A program made the position numbers and the translations under genes. From Citrobacter amalonaticus (GTDB taxonomy: Bacteria; Pseudomonadota; Gammaproteobacteria; Enterobacterales; Enterobacteriaceae): a stretch of DNA of 64,000 nucleotides. Shown here piece after piece: positions 27,313-42,265 of this stretch; position 1 is the first letter of the stretch, and the number at the start of each line of letters is the position of its first letter. The stretch lies in NCBI GenBank assembly GCA_028994555.1, contig JARDVN010000001.1:1922001-1986000 (forward strand), written 5' to 3'. The notes beneath the pieces are model-generated. The model was not told the origin of the DNA and did not search any database. It saw only the letters and a program-made list of their open reading frames with translations.

Positions 27313-28557
27313 TGCGTTTATCTCTCCCTCGCCTGAGAATGCCGCGCCTGCCGGGATTTGGCATCCTGGGATGGGTTTTTGCGGCGCTTAAAGGCTGGGT
27401 GATGGCCTCACGGGACAAAGATTCTGACAGCCTGATCATGTACGATCGCGTGCTGCTATGGCTGACGTTAGGCCTTGCGGCGATCGGTTTTATCATGGTG
27501 ACGTCAGCATCCATGCCCGTTGGGCAGCGTCTGGCGGGCGATCCGTTTCTGTTTGCCAAGCGTGATGCGCTCTACATTTTTCTGGCATTTTGTCTGGCGA
27601 TGATCACGCTGCGTCTGCCGATGGAGTTCTGGCAGAAGTACAGCACCACGATGCTGATCGCCTCGATCATTATGCTGTTGATCGTGCTGGTGGTGGGGGA
27701 GTTCGGTGAACGGGGCATCGCGTTGGATTGCATTAGGTCCTCTGCGTATTCAGCCTGCTGAGTTTACCAAGCTGTCGCTGTTCTGCTATCTGGCGAACTA
27801 CCTGGTGCGCAAGGTTGACGAAGTCCGAAATAACCTGCGCGGCTTTTTAAAGCCGATGGGCGTGATTCTGGTTCTGGCGATCCTGCTGCTGGCGCAGCCT
27901 GATCTTGGTACGGTGGTGGTGCTGTTCGTGACCACGCTGGCGATGCTGTTTCTGGCCGGGGCGAAGTTGTGGCAGTTCATCGCCATTATCGGCATGGGGA
28001 TTTCAGCGGTCGTTCTGCTGATCCTTGCCGAACCGTATCGTATTCGCCGTGTGACCTCGTTCTGGAACCCGTGGGAAGATCCGTTTGGTAGCGGATACCA
28101 GCTCACCCAATCACTGATGGCGTTCGGTCGCGGTGAAATGTGGGGGCAAGGATTGGGTAATTCGGTACAAAAACTGGAGTATCTGCCGGAGGCGCATACG
28201 GACTTTATCTTCGCCATCATTGGGGAAGAACTGGGTTATATCGGTGTGGTATTGGCGCTTTTAATGGTATTCTTCGTCGCTTTTCGCGCGATGTCGATTG
28301 GCCGCAAAGCGCTACAGATCGACCACCGTTTTTCCGGGTTTTTGGCCTGCTCCATCGGTATTTGGTTTAGTTTTCAGGCACTGGTGAACGTCGGCGCGGC
28401 GGCAGGAATGCTGCCAACCAAAGGTCTGACGCTGCCGCTCATCAGTTATGGTGGCTCGAGTTTGCTGATTATGTCGACAGCTATCATGTTTTTGTTGCGA
28501 ATTGATTATGAAACGCGTCTGGAAAAAGCGCAGGCGTTTACACGAGGTTCACGATGA
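27312..28557 (+). CDS. ftsW: peptidoglycan polymerase FtsW (one frameshift)
   Basis: SEDS-family glycosyltransferase that makes septal glycan strands together with FtsI; ten membrane segments. Start ATG 27312 ([16 protein letters not shown]), overlapping the murD stop by one base. The G run 27705-27709 has five Gs; four restores [25 protein letters not shown]. Corrected length 414 residues, as in E. coli. Conserved [11 protein letters not shown] is near the end. Essential, so the break is a sequence error. Confidence 0.94.
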
Positions 28558-29621
28558 GTGGTCAAGCGAAGCGGTTAATGGTGATGGCGGGCGGTACCGG
28601 TGGACACGTGTTCCCGGGACTGGCGGTCGCGCACCATTTAATGACCCAGGGCTGGGAAGTTCGCTGGCTGGGTACCGCAGATCGTATGGAAGCGGATTTA
28701 GTGCCAAAACATGGCATCGACATTGACTTCATCCGTATCTCGGGATTGCGTGGGAAAGGCGTGAAAGCGCTGTTGGCCGCCCCTTTGCGTATTTTTAACG
28801 CATGGCGTCAGGCGCGCGCGATCATGAAGCATTTTAAACCCGACGTGGTGTTGGGAATGGGCGGCTACGTTTCTGGTCCCGGCGGCCTGGCCGCGTGGTC
28901 ACTGGGCATTCCGGTCGTATTGCACGAGCAAAATGGTATCGCCGGGTTAACCAACAAATGGCTGGCGAAAATTGCCACTAAAGTGATGCAGGCATTTCCT
29001 GGCGCGTTCCCGAAAGCGGAAGTCGTGGGCAATCCGGTTCGCACCGACGTGCTCGCGCTGCCGCTACCGCAGGATCGTCTGGCAGGACGCGAAGGTCCGA
29101 TCCGTGTGCTGGTGGTGGGCGGATCGCAGGGCGCTCGCGTCCTGAATCAGACTTTACCGCAGGTTGCCGCCAGACTGGGTGACGCGGTAACCATCTGGCA
29201 TCAGAGTGGCAAAGGCGCGCAGCAGACCGTAGAACAGGCTTATGCCGAGGCGGGGCAACCGCAGCATAAGGTGACGGAATTTATTGATGACATGGCGGCC
29301 GCCTATGCGTGGGCCGATGTCGTGGTTTGTCGTTCTGGCGCATTAACGGTAAGTGAGATTGCCGCTGCCGGTTTACCCGCGCTATTTGTGCCTTTTCAGC
29401 ATAAAGACCGACAGCAGTACTGGAATGCGCTGCCGCTGGAAAAAGCGGGCGCAGCCAAAATTCTCGAGCAGCCGCAGTTTACTGTGGATGCTGTCGCCAG
29501 CACCCTGGCCGGGTGGTCGCGAGAAAGTTTGTTAACCATGGCAGAACGTGCCCGCGCTGCATCCATTCCGGATGCCACTGAGCGTGTCGCCACTGAAGTG
29601 AGCCGGGCTGCCCGGGCGTAA
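28554..29621 (+). CDS. murG: UDP-GlcNAc transferase MurG
   Basis: Peripheral membrane GT28 glycosyltransferase that turns lipid I into lipid II. The glycine-rich loop [14 protein letters not shown] is at residues ~14-27 and GGSQGAR lies in the C-terminal domain. 355 residues, as in E. coli; overlaps ftsW by ATGA. Intact. Confidence 0.97.
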   Translation: MSGQAKRLMVMAGGTGGHVFPGLAVAHHLMTQGWEVRWLGTADRMEADLVPKHGIDIDFIRISGLRGKGVKALLAAPLRIFNAWRQARAIMKHFKPDVVLGMGGYVSGPGGLAAWSLGIPVVLHEQNGIAGLTNKWLAKIATKVMQAFPGAFPKAEVVGNPVRTDVLALPLPQDRLAGREGPIRVLVVGGSQGARVLNQTLPQVAARLGDAVTIWHQSGKGAQQTVEQAYAEAGQPQHKVTEFIDDMAAAYAWADVVVCRSGALTVSEIAAAGLPALFVPFQHKDRQQYWNALPLEKAGAAKILEQPQFTVDAVASTLAGWSRESLLTMAERARAASIPDATERVATEVSRAARA

Positions 29622-29674
29622 TTGTAGCGGTGCCTTTTGCATCGCAGGTTTTTTCGAAGTTAATGGCGTAAAGA

Positions 29675-32065
<2,391 letters not shown>

Positions 32066-32066
32066 T

Positions 32067-32898
32067 ATGTCGCAGGCTGCGCTGAACACGCGAAACAGTG
32101 AAGAAGAGACTTCTTCCTCACGTCGCAATAATGGAACGCGTCTTGCAGGGATTTTCTTCCTGCTGACGGTGCTGTGTACCGTGCTGGTCAGCGGCTGGGT
32201 TGTGTTGGGGTGGATGGAAGATGCGCAGCGTTTGCCGCTGTCAAAGCTGGTGTTAACCGGTGAGCGCCATTACACGAAGAATGATGATATTCGCCAGTCG
32301 ATTCTGGCGCTGGGCGCGCCAGGCACCTTTATGACTCAGGATGTGAATATCATCCAGAGCCAGATTGAACGCTTGCCATGGATTAAGCAGGCCAGCGTCA
32401 GAAAGCAATGGCCTGATGAATTGAAGATTCATCTGGTTGAATATGTGCCGATTGCGCGATGGAATGATCAGCATATGGTAGACGCCGAAGGAAATGCCTT
32501 CAGCGTGCCGGCCGATCGCACCAGTAAGCAGGTTTTACCTATGTTATCTGGCCCGGAAGGCAGTGCGAGTGAAGTGTTGCAGGGATATCGTGAAATGTCG
32601 CAGGTGTTGGCGAAAGACCGGTTTACCCTAAAGGAAGCGGCAATGACCGCACGTCGTTCCTGGCAGTTGACGCTTAATAACGATATTAAGCTCAACCTTG
32701 GCAGGGGCGACACGATGAAACGTTTGGCTCGCTTTGTAGAACTTTACCCGGTTTTACAGCAGCAGGCGCAAACCGATGGCAAACGGATTAGCTACGTTGA
32801 TTTGCGTTATGACTCGGGGGGCGGCAGTAGGGTGGGTTCCCTTACCTCCTGAGGAATCTAATCAGCAACAGAATCAGGCACAGGCAGAACAACAATGA
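32067..32898 (+). CDS. ftsQ: cell division protein FtsQ (one frameshift)
   Basis: Bitopic division protein with a POTRA domain and a beta domain in the periplasm; recruits FtsB and FtsL. Membrane segment [26 protein letters not shown] from [19 protein letters not shown]. The G run 32816-32821 has six Gs; five restores [20 protein letters not shown] and a stop at 32896-32898, 276 residues as in E. coli. The break removes only the last ~20 residues, but the overlap with ftsA argues for an error. Confidence 0.93.
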
Positions 32899-34158
32899 TC
32901 AAGGCGACGGACAGAAAACTGGTAGTTGGACTGGAGATTGGCACCGCGAAGGTCGCCGCTTTAGTAGGGGAAGTTCTGCCCGACGGTATGGTCAATATCA
33001 TTGGCGTGGGCAGTTGCCCGTCACGGGGGGATGGATAAAGGCGGGGTGAACGACCTCGAATCCGTGGTGAAATGCGTGCAGCGCGCCATTGACCAGGCAG
33101 AACTGATGGCAGATTGCCAGATTTCATCAGTCTATCTGGCGCTTTCGGGCAAACACATTAGCTGTCAGAATGAAATCGGCATGGTGCCGATTTCGGAAGA
33201 AGAAGTGACGCAGGAAGACGTGGAAAACGTCGTGCATACCGCGAAATCAGTGCGCGTTCGCGATGAGCACCGTGTTCTGCACGTTATCCCGCAGGAATAT
33301 GCGATTGACTATCAGGAAGGGATTAAAAACCCGGTCGGTCTTTCCGGTGTTCGCATGCAGGCAAAAGTGCATTTGATCACCTGCCACAACGATATGGCGA
33401 AGAACATTGTTAAAGCCGTGGAACGTTGTGGCCTGAAAGTTGACCAACTGATATTCGCCGGACTGGCGGCCAGTTATTCCGTCTTGACGGAAGATGAACG
33501 TGAACTGGGCGTCTGCGTCGTCGATATTGGTGGTGGTACAATGGACATCGCCGTTTATACTGGCGGAGCCTTGCGCCATACCAAAGTGATCCCTTATGCA
33601 GGTAATGTGGTCACCAGCGACATCGCGTATGCCTTCGGTACGCCGCCGAGCGACGCCGAAGCGATTAAAGTTCGCCACGGCTGCGCGCTGGGATCCATCG
33701 TCGGAAAAGATGAAAGCGTTGAAGTGCCAAGCGTGGGTGGACGTCCACCGCGCAGTCTGCAACGACAGACGCTGGCAGAGGTGATTGAGCCGCGTTATAC
33801 CGAACTGCTCAATCTGGTCAACGAAGAGATATTGCAATTACAGGAACAGCTTCGCCAGCAAGGGGTAAAACATCACCTGGCGGCGGGGATTGTACTGACC
33901 GGTGGCGCGGCGCAAATTGAAGGTCTTGCCGCCTGTGCCCAGCGCGTGTTCCATACGCAAGTGCGTATCGGTGCGCCGCTGAATATTACCGGTCTGACGG
34001 ATTACGCTCAGGAGCCGTATTACTCAACGGCGGTGGGGCTGCTTCACTACGGGAAAGAGTCCCATTTAAGTGGCGAAGCGGAAGTAGAAAAACGTGTTAC
34101 GGCTTCAGTCGGCTCCTGGATTAAACGTCTTAACAGCTGGCTGCGAAAAGAGTTTTAA
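32895..34158 (+). CDS. ftsA: cell division protein FtsA (one frameshift)
   Basis: Actin-like ATPase that tethers FtsZ to the membrane. Start ATG 32895 ([16 protein letters not shown]), overlapping ftsQ by ATGA. The G run 33025-33030 has six Gs; five restores [20 protein letters not shown]. The phosphate-binding [15 protein letters not shown] and the C-terminal amphipathic helix [14 protein letters not shown] are present. Corrected length 420 residues, as in E. coli. Essential, so the break must be an error. Confidence 0.95.
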
Positions 34159-34219
34159 TTTTTTATGAGGCCGGCGAAAATTACGGCCTCAGGCGACAGG
34201 CACAACGGAGAGAGAAACT

Positions 34220-35371
34220 ATGTTTGAACCTATGGAACTGACCAACGACGCGGTGATTAAAGTCATCGGCGTCGGTGGCGGCGGCGGTAATGCCGTTGAA
34301 CACATGGTGCGCGAGCGCATTGAGGGTGTTGAATTCTTCGCGGTAAATACCGACGCTCAGGCGTTGCGAAAGACGGCGGTTGGCCAGACTATTCAGATCG
34401 GTAGCGGTATTACCAAAGGTCTGGGTGCGGGTGCGAACCCGGAAGTTGGTCGCAATGCAGCAGATGAAGACCGTGAAGCGCTGCGTGCCGCGCTTGACGG
34501 AGCTGACATGGTGTTCATCGCCGCAGGCATGGGCGGCGGTACCGGTACCGGTGCAGCGCCAGTGGTTGCGGAAGTGGCTAAAGATTTAGGGATCCTGACC
34601 GTTGCGGTCGTGACCAAGCCTTTCAATTTTGAAGGCAAAAAGCGCATGGCTTTCGCCGAGCAGGGGATTACTGAGCTGTCCAAGCATGTGGACTCGCTGA
34701 TCACCATCCCGAATGACAAACTGCTGAAAGTCCTCGGTCGTGGTATCTCCTTGCTCGACGCGTTTGGCGCGGCGAACGACGTGCTGAAAGGCGCGGTGCA
34801 GGGTATCGCGGAACTGATCACCCGTCCGGGTCTGATGAACGTCGACTTTGCTGACGTACGCACCGTGATGTCTGAAATGGGCTATGCGATGATGGGTTCC
34901 GGCGTGGCGAGCGGTGAAGACCGTGCGGAAGAAGCCGCTGAAATGGCGATCTCTTCTCCGCTGCTGGAAGATATCGATCTGTCGGGTGCGCGTGGCGTAC
35001 TGGTCAACATCACGGCCGGCTTCGACCTGCGTCTGGATGAGTTCGAAACCGTGGGTAACACCATCCGTGCTTTTGCATCGGATAACGCAACCGTGGTGAT
35101 CGGTACCTCTCTCGACCCGGATATGAACGACGAGCTGCGTGTCACCGTTGTTGCTACCGGTATCGGTATGGACAAGCGTCCTGAAATTACCCTGGTCACC
35201 AATAAACAGGTGCAGCAGCCGGTGATGGACCGTTACCAGCAGCACGGCATGGCACCGTTGACGCAAGAGCAGAAACCGGTCGCGAAAGTGGTGAACGACA
35301 ATACGCCGCAAACCGCGAAAGAACCGGATTATCTGGATATCCCTGCGTTCCTGCGTAAGCAAGCTGACTAA
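34220..35371 (+). CDS. ftsZ: cell division GTPase FtsZ
   Basis: Tubulin homologue that forms the division ring. The GTP-binding tubulin signature GGGTGTG is in the segment [15 protein letters not shown]; the C-terminal tail [14 protein letters not shown] binds FtsA, ZipA and ZapD. 383 residues, as in E. coli. A ribosome site (cggagag) precedes the ATG. Intact. Confidence 0.98.
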   Translation: MFEPMELTNDAVIKVIGVGGGGGNAVEHMVRERIEGVEFFAVNTDAQALRKTAVGQTIQIGSGITKGLGAGANPEVGRNAADEDREALRAALDGADMVFIAAGMGGGTGTGAAPVVAEVAKDLGILTVAVVTKPFNFEGKKRMAFAEQGITELSKHVDSLITIPNDKLLKVLGRGISLLDAFGAANDVLKGAVQGIAELITRPGLMNVDFADVRTVMSEMGYAMMGSGVASGEDRAEEAAEMAISSPLLEDIDLSGARGVLVNITAGFDLRLDEFETVGNTIRAFASDNATVVIGTSLDPDMNDELRVTVVATGIGMDKRPEITLVTNKQVQQPVMDRYQQHGMAPLTQEQKPVAKVVNDNTPQTAKEPDYLDIPAFLRKQAD

Positions 35372-35419
35372 GAATTGGCTGGAATTTGGGATTCGAGGCT
35401 CTTTGTGCTAAACTGGCCC

Positions 35420-35443
35420 ACCGAATGTATAGTACACTTCGGT
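35420..35443. promoter_or_regulatory. small hairpin upstream of lpxC with a -10-like box
   Basis: Inverted repeat accgaa tgta ... taca ttcggt (one bulged base) in the 100-bp ftsZ-lpxC gap. Its loop region contains tatagt, a good -10 match, so an lpxC promoter may lie here. Spacing to a -35 is not clear; the assignment is tentative. Confidence 0.4.
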
Positions 35444-35450
35444 TGGATAG

Positions 35451-36389
<939 letters not shown>

Positions 36390-36412
36390 CGACACAGGTT
36401 GTCGCATAAATT

Positions 36413-36464
36413 CGACTGGTAAATCTGGCACTCTCTCCGGCCAGGTAAGCCAGTCGTTTTTTTT
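36413..36464 (+). terminator. intrinsic terminator after lpxC
   Basis: Outer stem cgactgg / ccagtcg (36413-36419, 36450-36456) with an inner stem ctggc / gccag, followed by eight Ts (36457-36464). Confidence 0.85.
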
Positions 36465-36666
36465 GGCATTTTTCTGCTCTGCCTGTCATCAAAAGCGTCA
36501 TTCGGTATTGTTCGTGCACATACCGAATAGCGATGCTGTGCGAACGCTGCTTTCTTAAGCACTTTTACCCGCAACTTCTCATCAATACTGCTGTAGTGCC
36601 TGCGCATTAATGATAAGATTTGTGCGCAAAAAACGTTTTGAATAACACGATTGGGATGGCAATAAC

Positions 36667-37173
36667 GTGAGTGGAATACTGACGCGCTGGCGACAGTTAG
36701 GTAGACGCTATTTCTGGCCGCATCTCTTATTAGGGATGGTCGCGGCGAGCTTTGGTCTGCCCGCGCTCGGGAACAGCGTTGAGCCGACGACGCCTGCAAA
36801 AGCAGCAGCCAGCAGCCACGATCAAAGCGTTAAAGTCAATTTCAGCCAGCTGGCATTGCTGGAAGCGAGCAATCGTCGCCCTAATTTCACCGTCGACTAC
36901 TGGCACCAGCATGCTATTCGTACGGTCATCCGTCATCTTTCCTTCGCAATGGCACCACAGGCGCTGCCCGTTGCTGAAGAACCGTTACCGCTCCAGGCGC
37001 ACCATTTAGCCTTACTGAACACACTCAGCGCGATGCTGACTCAGGAAGGGATGCCTTCGGCAAGTGCGCCGTGTATAACGTATGCTCATTTTACGCCTCA
37101 GGCCGTATTCACCGTTCCCGCCTGGATCAGTCAGGCGCAGGGGATCCGCGCCGGCCCTCAACGCCTCAGCTAA
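36667..37173 (+). CDS. secM: SecM, arrest peptide controlling secA
   Basis: Secreted monitor whose translation stalls when export is slow, exposing the secA ribosome site. 168 residues from GTG 36667 ([17 protein letters not shown]); signal sequence [17 protein letters not shown]. The arrest motif is complete: F148, W153, I154, G159-I160-R161-A162-G163-P164, in [18 protein letters not shown]. coli has FSTPVWI at the same place, so the free positions vary while the essential ones are kept. The stretch before secA (ccccac ... gcgggg) can form the occluding hairpin. Intact. Confidence 0.95.
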   Translation: MSGILTRWRQLGRRYFWPHLLLGMVAASFGLPALGNSVEPTTPAKAAASSHDQSVKVNFSQLALLEASNRRPNFTVDYWHQHAIRTVIRHLSFAMAPQALPVAEEPLPLQAHHLALLNTLSAMLTQEGMPSASAPCITYAHFTPQAVFTVPAWISQAQGIRAGPQRLS

Positions 37174-37237
37174 AAAAACCCAATAAACTTCATTACATTA
37201 TTATGACCCCACATCGCGGGGCGTTTGAGATTTTAAT

Positions 37238-39944
37238 ATGCTAATCAAATTATTAACGAAAGTATTCGGTAGCCGTAACGATCGTACGTTGCGTCGTATG
37301 CGTAAAGCAGTTGCAGTGATCAATGCCATGGAACCGGAGATGGAAAAACTCTCCGATGAGGAACTGAAAGCGAAAACGGGTGAATTCCGTGCGCGCCTGG
37401 AAAAAGGCGAAAGCGTGGAAAGCCTGATTCCGGAAGCGTTTGCTGTCGTACGTGAGGCCAGTAAGCGTGTATTCGGCATGCGTCACTTCGACGTTCAGTT
37501 GCTCGGTGGGATGGTGCTTAACGAACGCTGCATCGCGGAAATGCGTACCGGTGAAGGTAAAACCCTGACGGCAACGTTGCCCGCTTACCTGAATGCGCTG
37601 AGCGGCAAAGGCGTTCACGTCGTTACCGTGAACGACTACCTGGCGCAGCGTGACGCTGAAAACAACCGCCCGCTATTCGAATTCCTGGGTATGACCGTCG
37701 GCATCAACCTGCCGGGGATGCCTGCGCCAGCCAAGCGCGAAGCCTATGCCGCTGACATTACCTACGGCACTAACAACGAATATGGCTTTGACTACCTGCG
37801 TGACAACATGGCGTTCAGCCCTGAAGAGCGTGTACAGCGTAAGCTGCACTATGCGTTGGTGGATGAGGTTGACTCCATTCTGATCGATGAAGCGCGTACG
37901 CCACTGATCATTTCCGGCCCGGCGGAAGACAGCTCGGAAATGTACAAGAAAGTGAACAAAATCATCCCGCACCTGATTCGTCAGGAGAAAGAAGATTCCG
38001 ACACCTTCCAGGGCGAAGGTCACTTCTCCGTCGATGAAAAAGCGCGTCAGGTTAACCTGACCGAACGCGGGCTGGTATTGATAGAAGAACTGCTGGTGAA
38101 AGAAGGCATTATGGATGAAGGCGAGTCGCTGTACTCTCCGGGCAACATTATGCTGATGCACCACGTGACTGCGGCGCTGCGTGCACACGCGCTGTTCACC
38201 CGCGACGTTGACTACATCGTCAAAGACGGTGAAGTCATCATCGTTGACGAACACACCGGTCGTACCATGCAGGGCCGTCGCTGGTCCGATGGCCTGCACC
38301 AGGCTGTAGAAGCGAAAGAGGGTGTGGAGATCCAGAACGAGAACCAGACGCTGGCCTCGATCACTTTCCAGAACTACTTCCGTCTGTATGAAAAACTGGC
38401 CGGTATGACCGGTACGGCAGATACCGAAGCGTTCGAGTTCAGCTCAATCTATAAACTGGATACCGTGGTGGTGCCGACTAACCGTCCGATGATCCGTAAG
38501 GATATGCCGGATCTGGTTTATATGACCGAAGCAGAAAAAATCCAGGCGATCATTGAAGATATCAAAGAGCGCACAGCCAATGGTCAGCCGGTTCTGGTGG
38601 GGACTATTTCCATCGAGAAATCCGAAGTGGTTTCTAATGAACTGACCAAAGCCGGTATCAAGCACAACGTGCTGAACGCCAAATTCCACGCCAACGAAGC
38701 TGCGATTGTTGCGCAGGCAGGCTACCCGGCAGCAGTGACCATCGCCACCAACATGGCCGGTCGTGGTACGGATATTGTGCTGGGTGGTAGCTGGCAGGCA
38801 GAAGTGGCCGCGCTGGAGAACCCAACGCCAGAGCAAATTGCACAGATTAAAGCTGACTGGCAGGTTCGTCATGAAGCGGTGCTGGCGTCCGGTGGTTTGC
38901 ACATCATTGGTACTGAACGCCATGAATCTCGCCGTATCGATAACCAGCTGCGCGGTCGTTCCGGTCGTCAGGGGGGATGCGGGTTCTTCGCGTTTCTACC
39001 TGTCGATGGAAGATGCGTTGATGCGTATTTTTGCCTCTGACCGCGTGTCCGGCATGATGCGTAAACTGGGGATGAAACCGGGCGAGGCTATTGAGCACCC
39101 GTGGGTCACTAAAGCGATTGCCAATGCGCAGCGTAAAGTGGAAAGCCGCAACTTCGATATTCGTAAGCAACTGCTGGAATATGATGATGTTGCTAACGAT
39201 CAGCGTCGCGCAATTTATAGCCAGCGTAATGAATTGCTGGATGTCAGCGACGTTAGCGAAACCATTAACAGCATCCGTGAGGACGTGTTTAAAGTCACCA
39301 TTGATGCTTACATTCCGCCACAGTCTCTGGAAGAAATGTGGGATGTTCCGGGCCTGCAGGAACGTCTGAAAAATGACTTTGATTTGGATATGCCGATTGC
39401 AGAATGGCTGGATAAAGAGCCGGAGCTGCATGAAGAGACGTTACGTGAGCGTATCCTGGCGCAGGCCATCGAAGTGTATCAGCGCAAAGAAGAAGTGGTT
39501 GGCGCAGAGATGATGCGTCACTTTGAAAAAGGCGTCATGTTGCAAACGCTTGATTCCCTGTGGAAAGAGCACCTCGCAGCGATGGATTACCTGCGTCAGG
39601 GTATCCACCTGCGTGGCTATGCGCAGAAAGATCCGAAGCAGGAATATAAGCGTGAATCCTTCGCGATGTTCGCGTCCATGCTGGAGTCACTGAAATACGA
39701 AGTGATCAGTACGTTGAGCAAAGTTCAGGTACGCATGCCGGAAGAAGTCGAAGCGATGGAGCAACAGCGTCGTGAAGAAGCAGAGCGTTTAGCGCAGATG
39801 CAGCAGCTGAGCCACCAGGATGATGACAGCGCCGCAGCGGCCGATCTGGCGGCGCAAACGGGCGAGCGTAAGGTGGGTCGTAACGATCCGTGTCCGTGTG
39901 GTTCCGGTAAAAAATACAAACAGTGCCACGGCCGTCTGAGCTAA
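37238..39944 (+). CDS. secA: preprotein translocase ATPase SecA (one frameshift)
   Basis: Motor of Sec-dependent export. Walker [12 protein letters not shown], Walker [17 protein letters not shown], and the C-terminal zinc and SecB-binding [14 protein letters not shown]. The G run 38971-38976 has six Gs; five restores [22 protein letters not shown]. Corrected length 901 residues, as in E. coli. The gene is essential and the break falls in the helicase-like core, so it must be an error. SecM regulates its translation. Confidence 0.96.
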
Positions 39945-39963
39945 GATCTGAATAATAACGATG

Positions 39964-39989
39964 AGGCGCAGGAAACTGCGCCTTTTTTT
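39964..39989 (+). terminator. hairpin terminator between secA and mutT
   Basis: Perfect 8-bp stem aggcgcag / ctgcgcct with a GAAA loop and a seven-T tail, just after secA and 15 bases before the mutT start. Confidence 0.88.
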
Positions 39990-40003
39990 ATGGATACGAC
40001 AAT

Positions 40004-40406
40004 ATGAAAAAATTGAATATCGCCGTCGGGATTATCCGTAATCCGTATAACGAAATTTTTATCACCCAGCGTGCGCCTGACGCACATATGGCGAACAAAC
40101 TGGAATTTCCTGGCGGAAAGATTGAGGCCGGAGAGACGCCGGAGCAGGCGCTGAGTCGCGAACTCGAGGAGGAGGTGGGAATTACGCCGGTAGGCGCCAC
40201 ACTTTTCGAGAAGCTGGAATATCAGTTTCCGGACAGGCATATCACGCTGTGGTTCTGGCTGGTCGAAAGCTGGAAAGGCGAGCCGTGGGGGGAAAGAAGG
40301 ACAGCCTGGGAAATGGATTGCCACCGGGGTATTGCAGGCGGAGGATTTTCCACCGGCAAATGAACCCGTGATTGCGAAGTTAAAACAAAATCTGCAGGCC
40401 GGATAA
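40004..40406 (+). CDS. mutT: 8-oxo-dGTP diphosphatase MutT (one frameshift)
   Basis: Nudix hydrolase that removes 8-oxo-dGTP and prevents A:T to C:G mutation. The Nudix box is GGKIEAGETPEQALSRELEE plus EVGI. The G run 40287-40292 has six Gs; five restores EPWGKEGQPGKWIATGVLQA, then EDFPPANEPVIAKLKQNLQAG. Corrected length 133 residues, four more than the 129 I recall for E. coli, because the stop (40404-40406) lies inside a REP element. As the base stands, the frame ends early at 40363. Confidence 0.92.
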
Positions 40407-40424
40407 GGCAGACCGTCATCCGGC
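40398..40424. repeat. REP element overlapping the mutT stop
   Basis: gccggataaggcagaccgtc followed by atccggc is a REP palindrome. The mutT TAA lies within it, so the repeat supplies the last codons of mutT. Confidence 0.75.
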
Positions 40425-40470
40425 AAAGTTTGGCGGGGTACTGCACCTGCCCGCCTGCGTGACGGCAGAT

Positions 40471-40665
40471 TTACTCTTTCCCTTCGCTCCAGTCGTCGCT
40501 TTCGGAGAGATCGCCACTGCTGGGAATGCGTTTCTCTTCGGCAGCCCATTCGCCTAAATCGATTAACTGACAACGTTTTGAGCAGAACGGGCGATACGGA
40601 CTTATCTCGCCCCATACTACTGTTTTGCCGCAGGTTGGGCAGTTTACGGTGATTGTCTCTGACAT
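40471..40665 (-). CDS. yacG: DNA gyrase inhibitor YacG
   Basis: Small zinc protein that binds GyrB and inhibits gyrase in E. coli. Zinc ligands C9, C12, C28 and C32 are seen in CPTC and CSKRC. 64 residues, acidic tail [11 protein letters not shown]. Downstream of coaE-zapD in one operon. Intact. Confidence 0.94.
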   Translation of the reverse strand: MSETITVNCPTCGKTVVWGEISPYRPFCSKRCQLIDLGEWAAEEKRIPSSGDLSESDDWSEGKE

Positions 40666-40674
40666 GTTTATTCC

Positions 40675-41418
40675 TTAACAGCAGGCCAGTTCGAAATCCA
40701 GGCGTTCAGGCACGACGCCATTATCGCTATCGAACGGCATAAAGCGGATCGCAAAACGGCTCTTATGACCTGAAATTTGCGGGTAAAGCTGTAAACCCAG
40801 CGGCAACTGCAGGCGCAGTAAATCTGCGTCTTCCCCGTTGTCCTGATAAAAGCCATTCAGGCTGGTTTGCTTACGGAACGGGGCTGAGTTGCGAATCAAA
40901 TCCAGGATCAATGTCAGCGCCTGGTTTAGCGGGTTCAGACTGGCAAGCCAGCTATTGACTTGCGCATCACGCTGCGTTTGCGGCATATGCAGCCAGATAT
41001 GTAGCGTCGGTAAATCAAAGCTGCAGCAACCGCCGGGAATGCTCAAACGCTGGCGGACCAGGGCAATCAGCCGATCCTCACGCAAAAACTGTCCCATACG
41101 CGGCGCGGAGATCAAAACACTGCCAGCCGTTTTTAATTGCTGGCGCAGAGCATCAATACGGCTCTGATCGACACCCGGGACTTCAATCCATGCCTGAAGC
41201 TTACGTTGCTGACGCTCAAGCTCTTTCAGTAATTCTGTACGCACTTCGCCACGTTCGAATACGTCCAACAAATCTCCGGCATTACGAAAGAAGTGCAGGG
41301 CATCTGAACTCTCTGCAATCGGTAAGCGGGTGGAGAGTTGTTGAATCAAAAATTCAATGCGCAACCATGTACGCATCTTCTCATTGAGAGGGTGTTCAAA
41401 AAGGACCTGGGTGTGCAT
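40675..41418 (-). CDS. zapD: cell division protein ZapD
   Basis: Cytoplasmic FtsZ-bundling protein (formerly YacF) that binds the FtsZ C-terminal tail. 247 residues, as in E. coli: [20 protein letters not shown] to RLDFELACC. The start overlaps the coaE stop by one base. Intact. Its partner ftsZ lies 6 kb away. Confidence 0.95.
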   Translation of the reverse strand: MHTQVLFEHPLNEKMRTWLRIEFLIQQLSTRLPIAESSDALHFFRNAGDLLDVFERGEVRTELLKELERQQRKLQAWIEVPGVDQSRIDALRQQLKTAGSVLISAPRMGQFLREDRLIALVRQRLSIPGGCCSFDLPTLHIWLHMPQTQRDAQVNSWLASLNPLNQALTLILDLIRNSAPFRKQTSLNGFYQDNGEDADLLRLQLPLGLQLYPQISGHKSRFAIRFMPFDSDNGVVPERLDFELACC

Positions 41419-42039
41419 TACGGTTTTTCCTGTGAGACAAACTGCGACGCAAGCTGGAGATAACGTGCGTGCAGGCGGGCGACATCCGACATGATGGAGT
41501 CTGGTGCGCCATTATTATCAATAACATCGTCTGCCACGGCAAGGCGCGCTTCACGCGATGCCTGGGCTGCGAGAATCTGTTCAACGTGCGCGCGCGTAAC
41601 GTCGTCGCGCTGCATGGTCCGGGAAAGCTGCGTCTCGGGGGGTGACATCCACGACGAGCACGCGGTTTGCCTGGCGATAAAGGCCGTTTTCAACCAGCAA
41701 TGGCACCACCCACAGCACGTAGGCAGACGTCACCTGTTGCAACTGACGTTGGGTCTCCTGCTGGATGAGCGGATGAAGCAAGGCACTGAGCCAGGCCTTC
41801 TCTTGCGGATCAGCAAAAATCCGTTCGCGCAGCAGACGACGGTGCAACGTGCCGTCTACGGCAATCAGTTCAGGGCCAAAATGTGCCGCTATGGCATCCA
41901 GTGCAGGTGTGCCCGGCTCGACCACCTGTCGGGCAATAATATCTGCGTCAATTATCTGAATTCCGAGATCAGCAAAGGCATTCGCGACGGTGCTTTTACC
42001 ACTGCCAATGCCGCCAGTTAAGGCTACTGTATATCTCAT
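41418..42039 (-). CDS. coaE: dephospho-CoA kinase CoaE (one frameshift)
   Basis: Last step of coenzyme A synthesis, phosphorylating dephospho-CoA at the ribose. P-loop [13 protein letters not shown] at residues ~8-20. The run 41637-41642 (six Gs on the plus strand, six Cs in the coding strand) breaks the frame; five restores [20 protein letters not shown]. Corrected length 206 residues, as in E. coli. Essential, so the break is an error. Confidence 0.93.
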
Positions 42040-42265
42040 ACGTTTGCTTCCCGGGAATTCACTATGATAATCAATTGGTTAAATGTTGAACGTACACTGG
42101 CCATGATGACGCAGGGATCGCCTGCCTTTCACCAGGTAAATTTATGGGATTGTAGCGTAAAAAAAAGAGATTTTCGCAGTCTTGCGCGGCATTGATTAGT
42201 GCGTATGATAGCGTCACTGGAGTTGCGCTCTCATACCAATAGCCCTTAACCCCAGGAATCCGCAC

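Noticed and set aside
38940..39010. Programmed ribosomal frameshifting in secA, ftsA, lpd and others
   Set aside because: Real programmed sites are rare and have a slippery heptamer with a stimulator. Here 29 sites all need the same correction and the E. coli orthologues are read in one frame.
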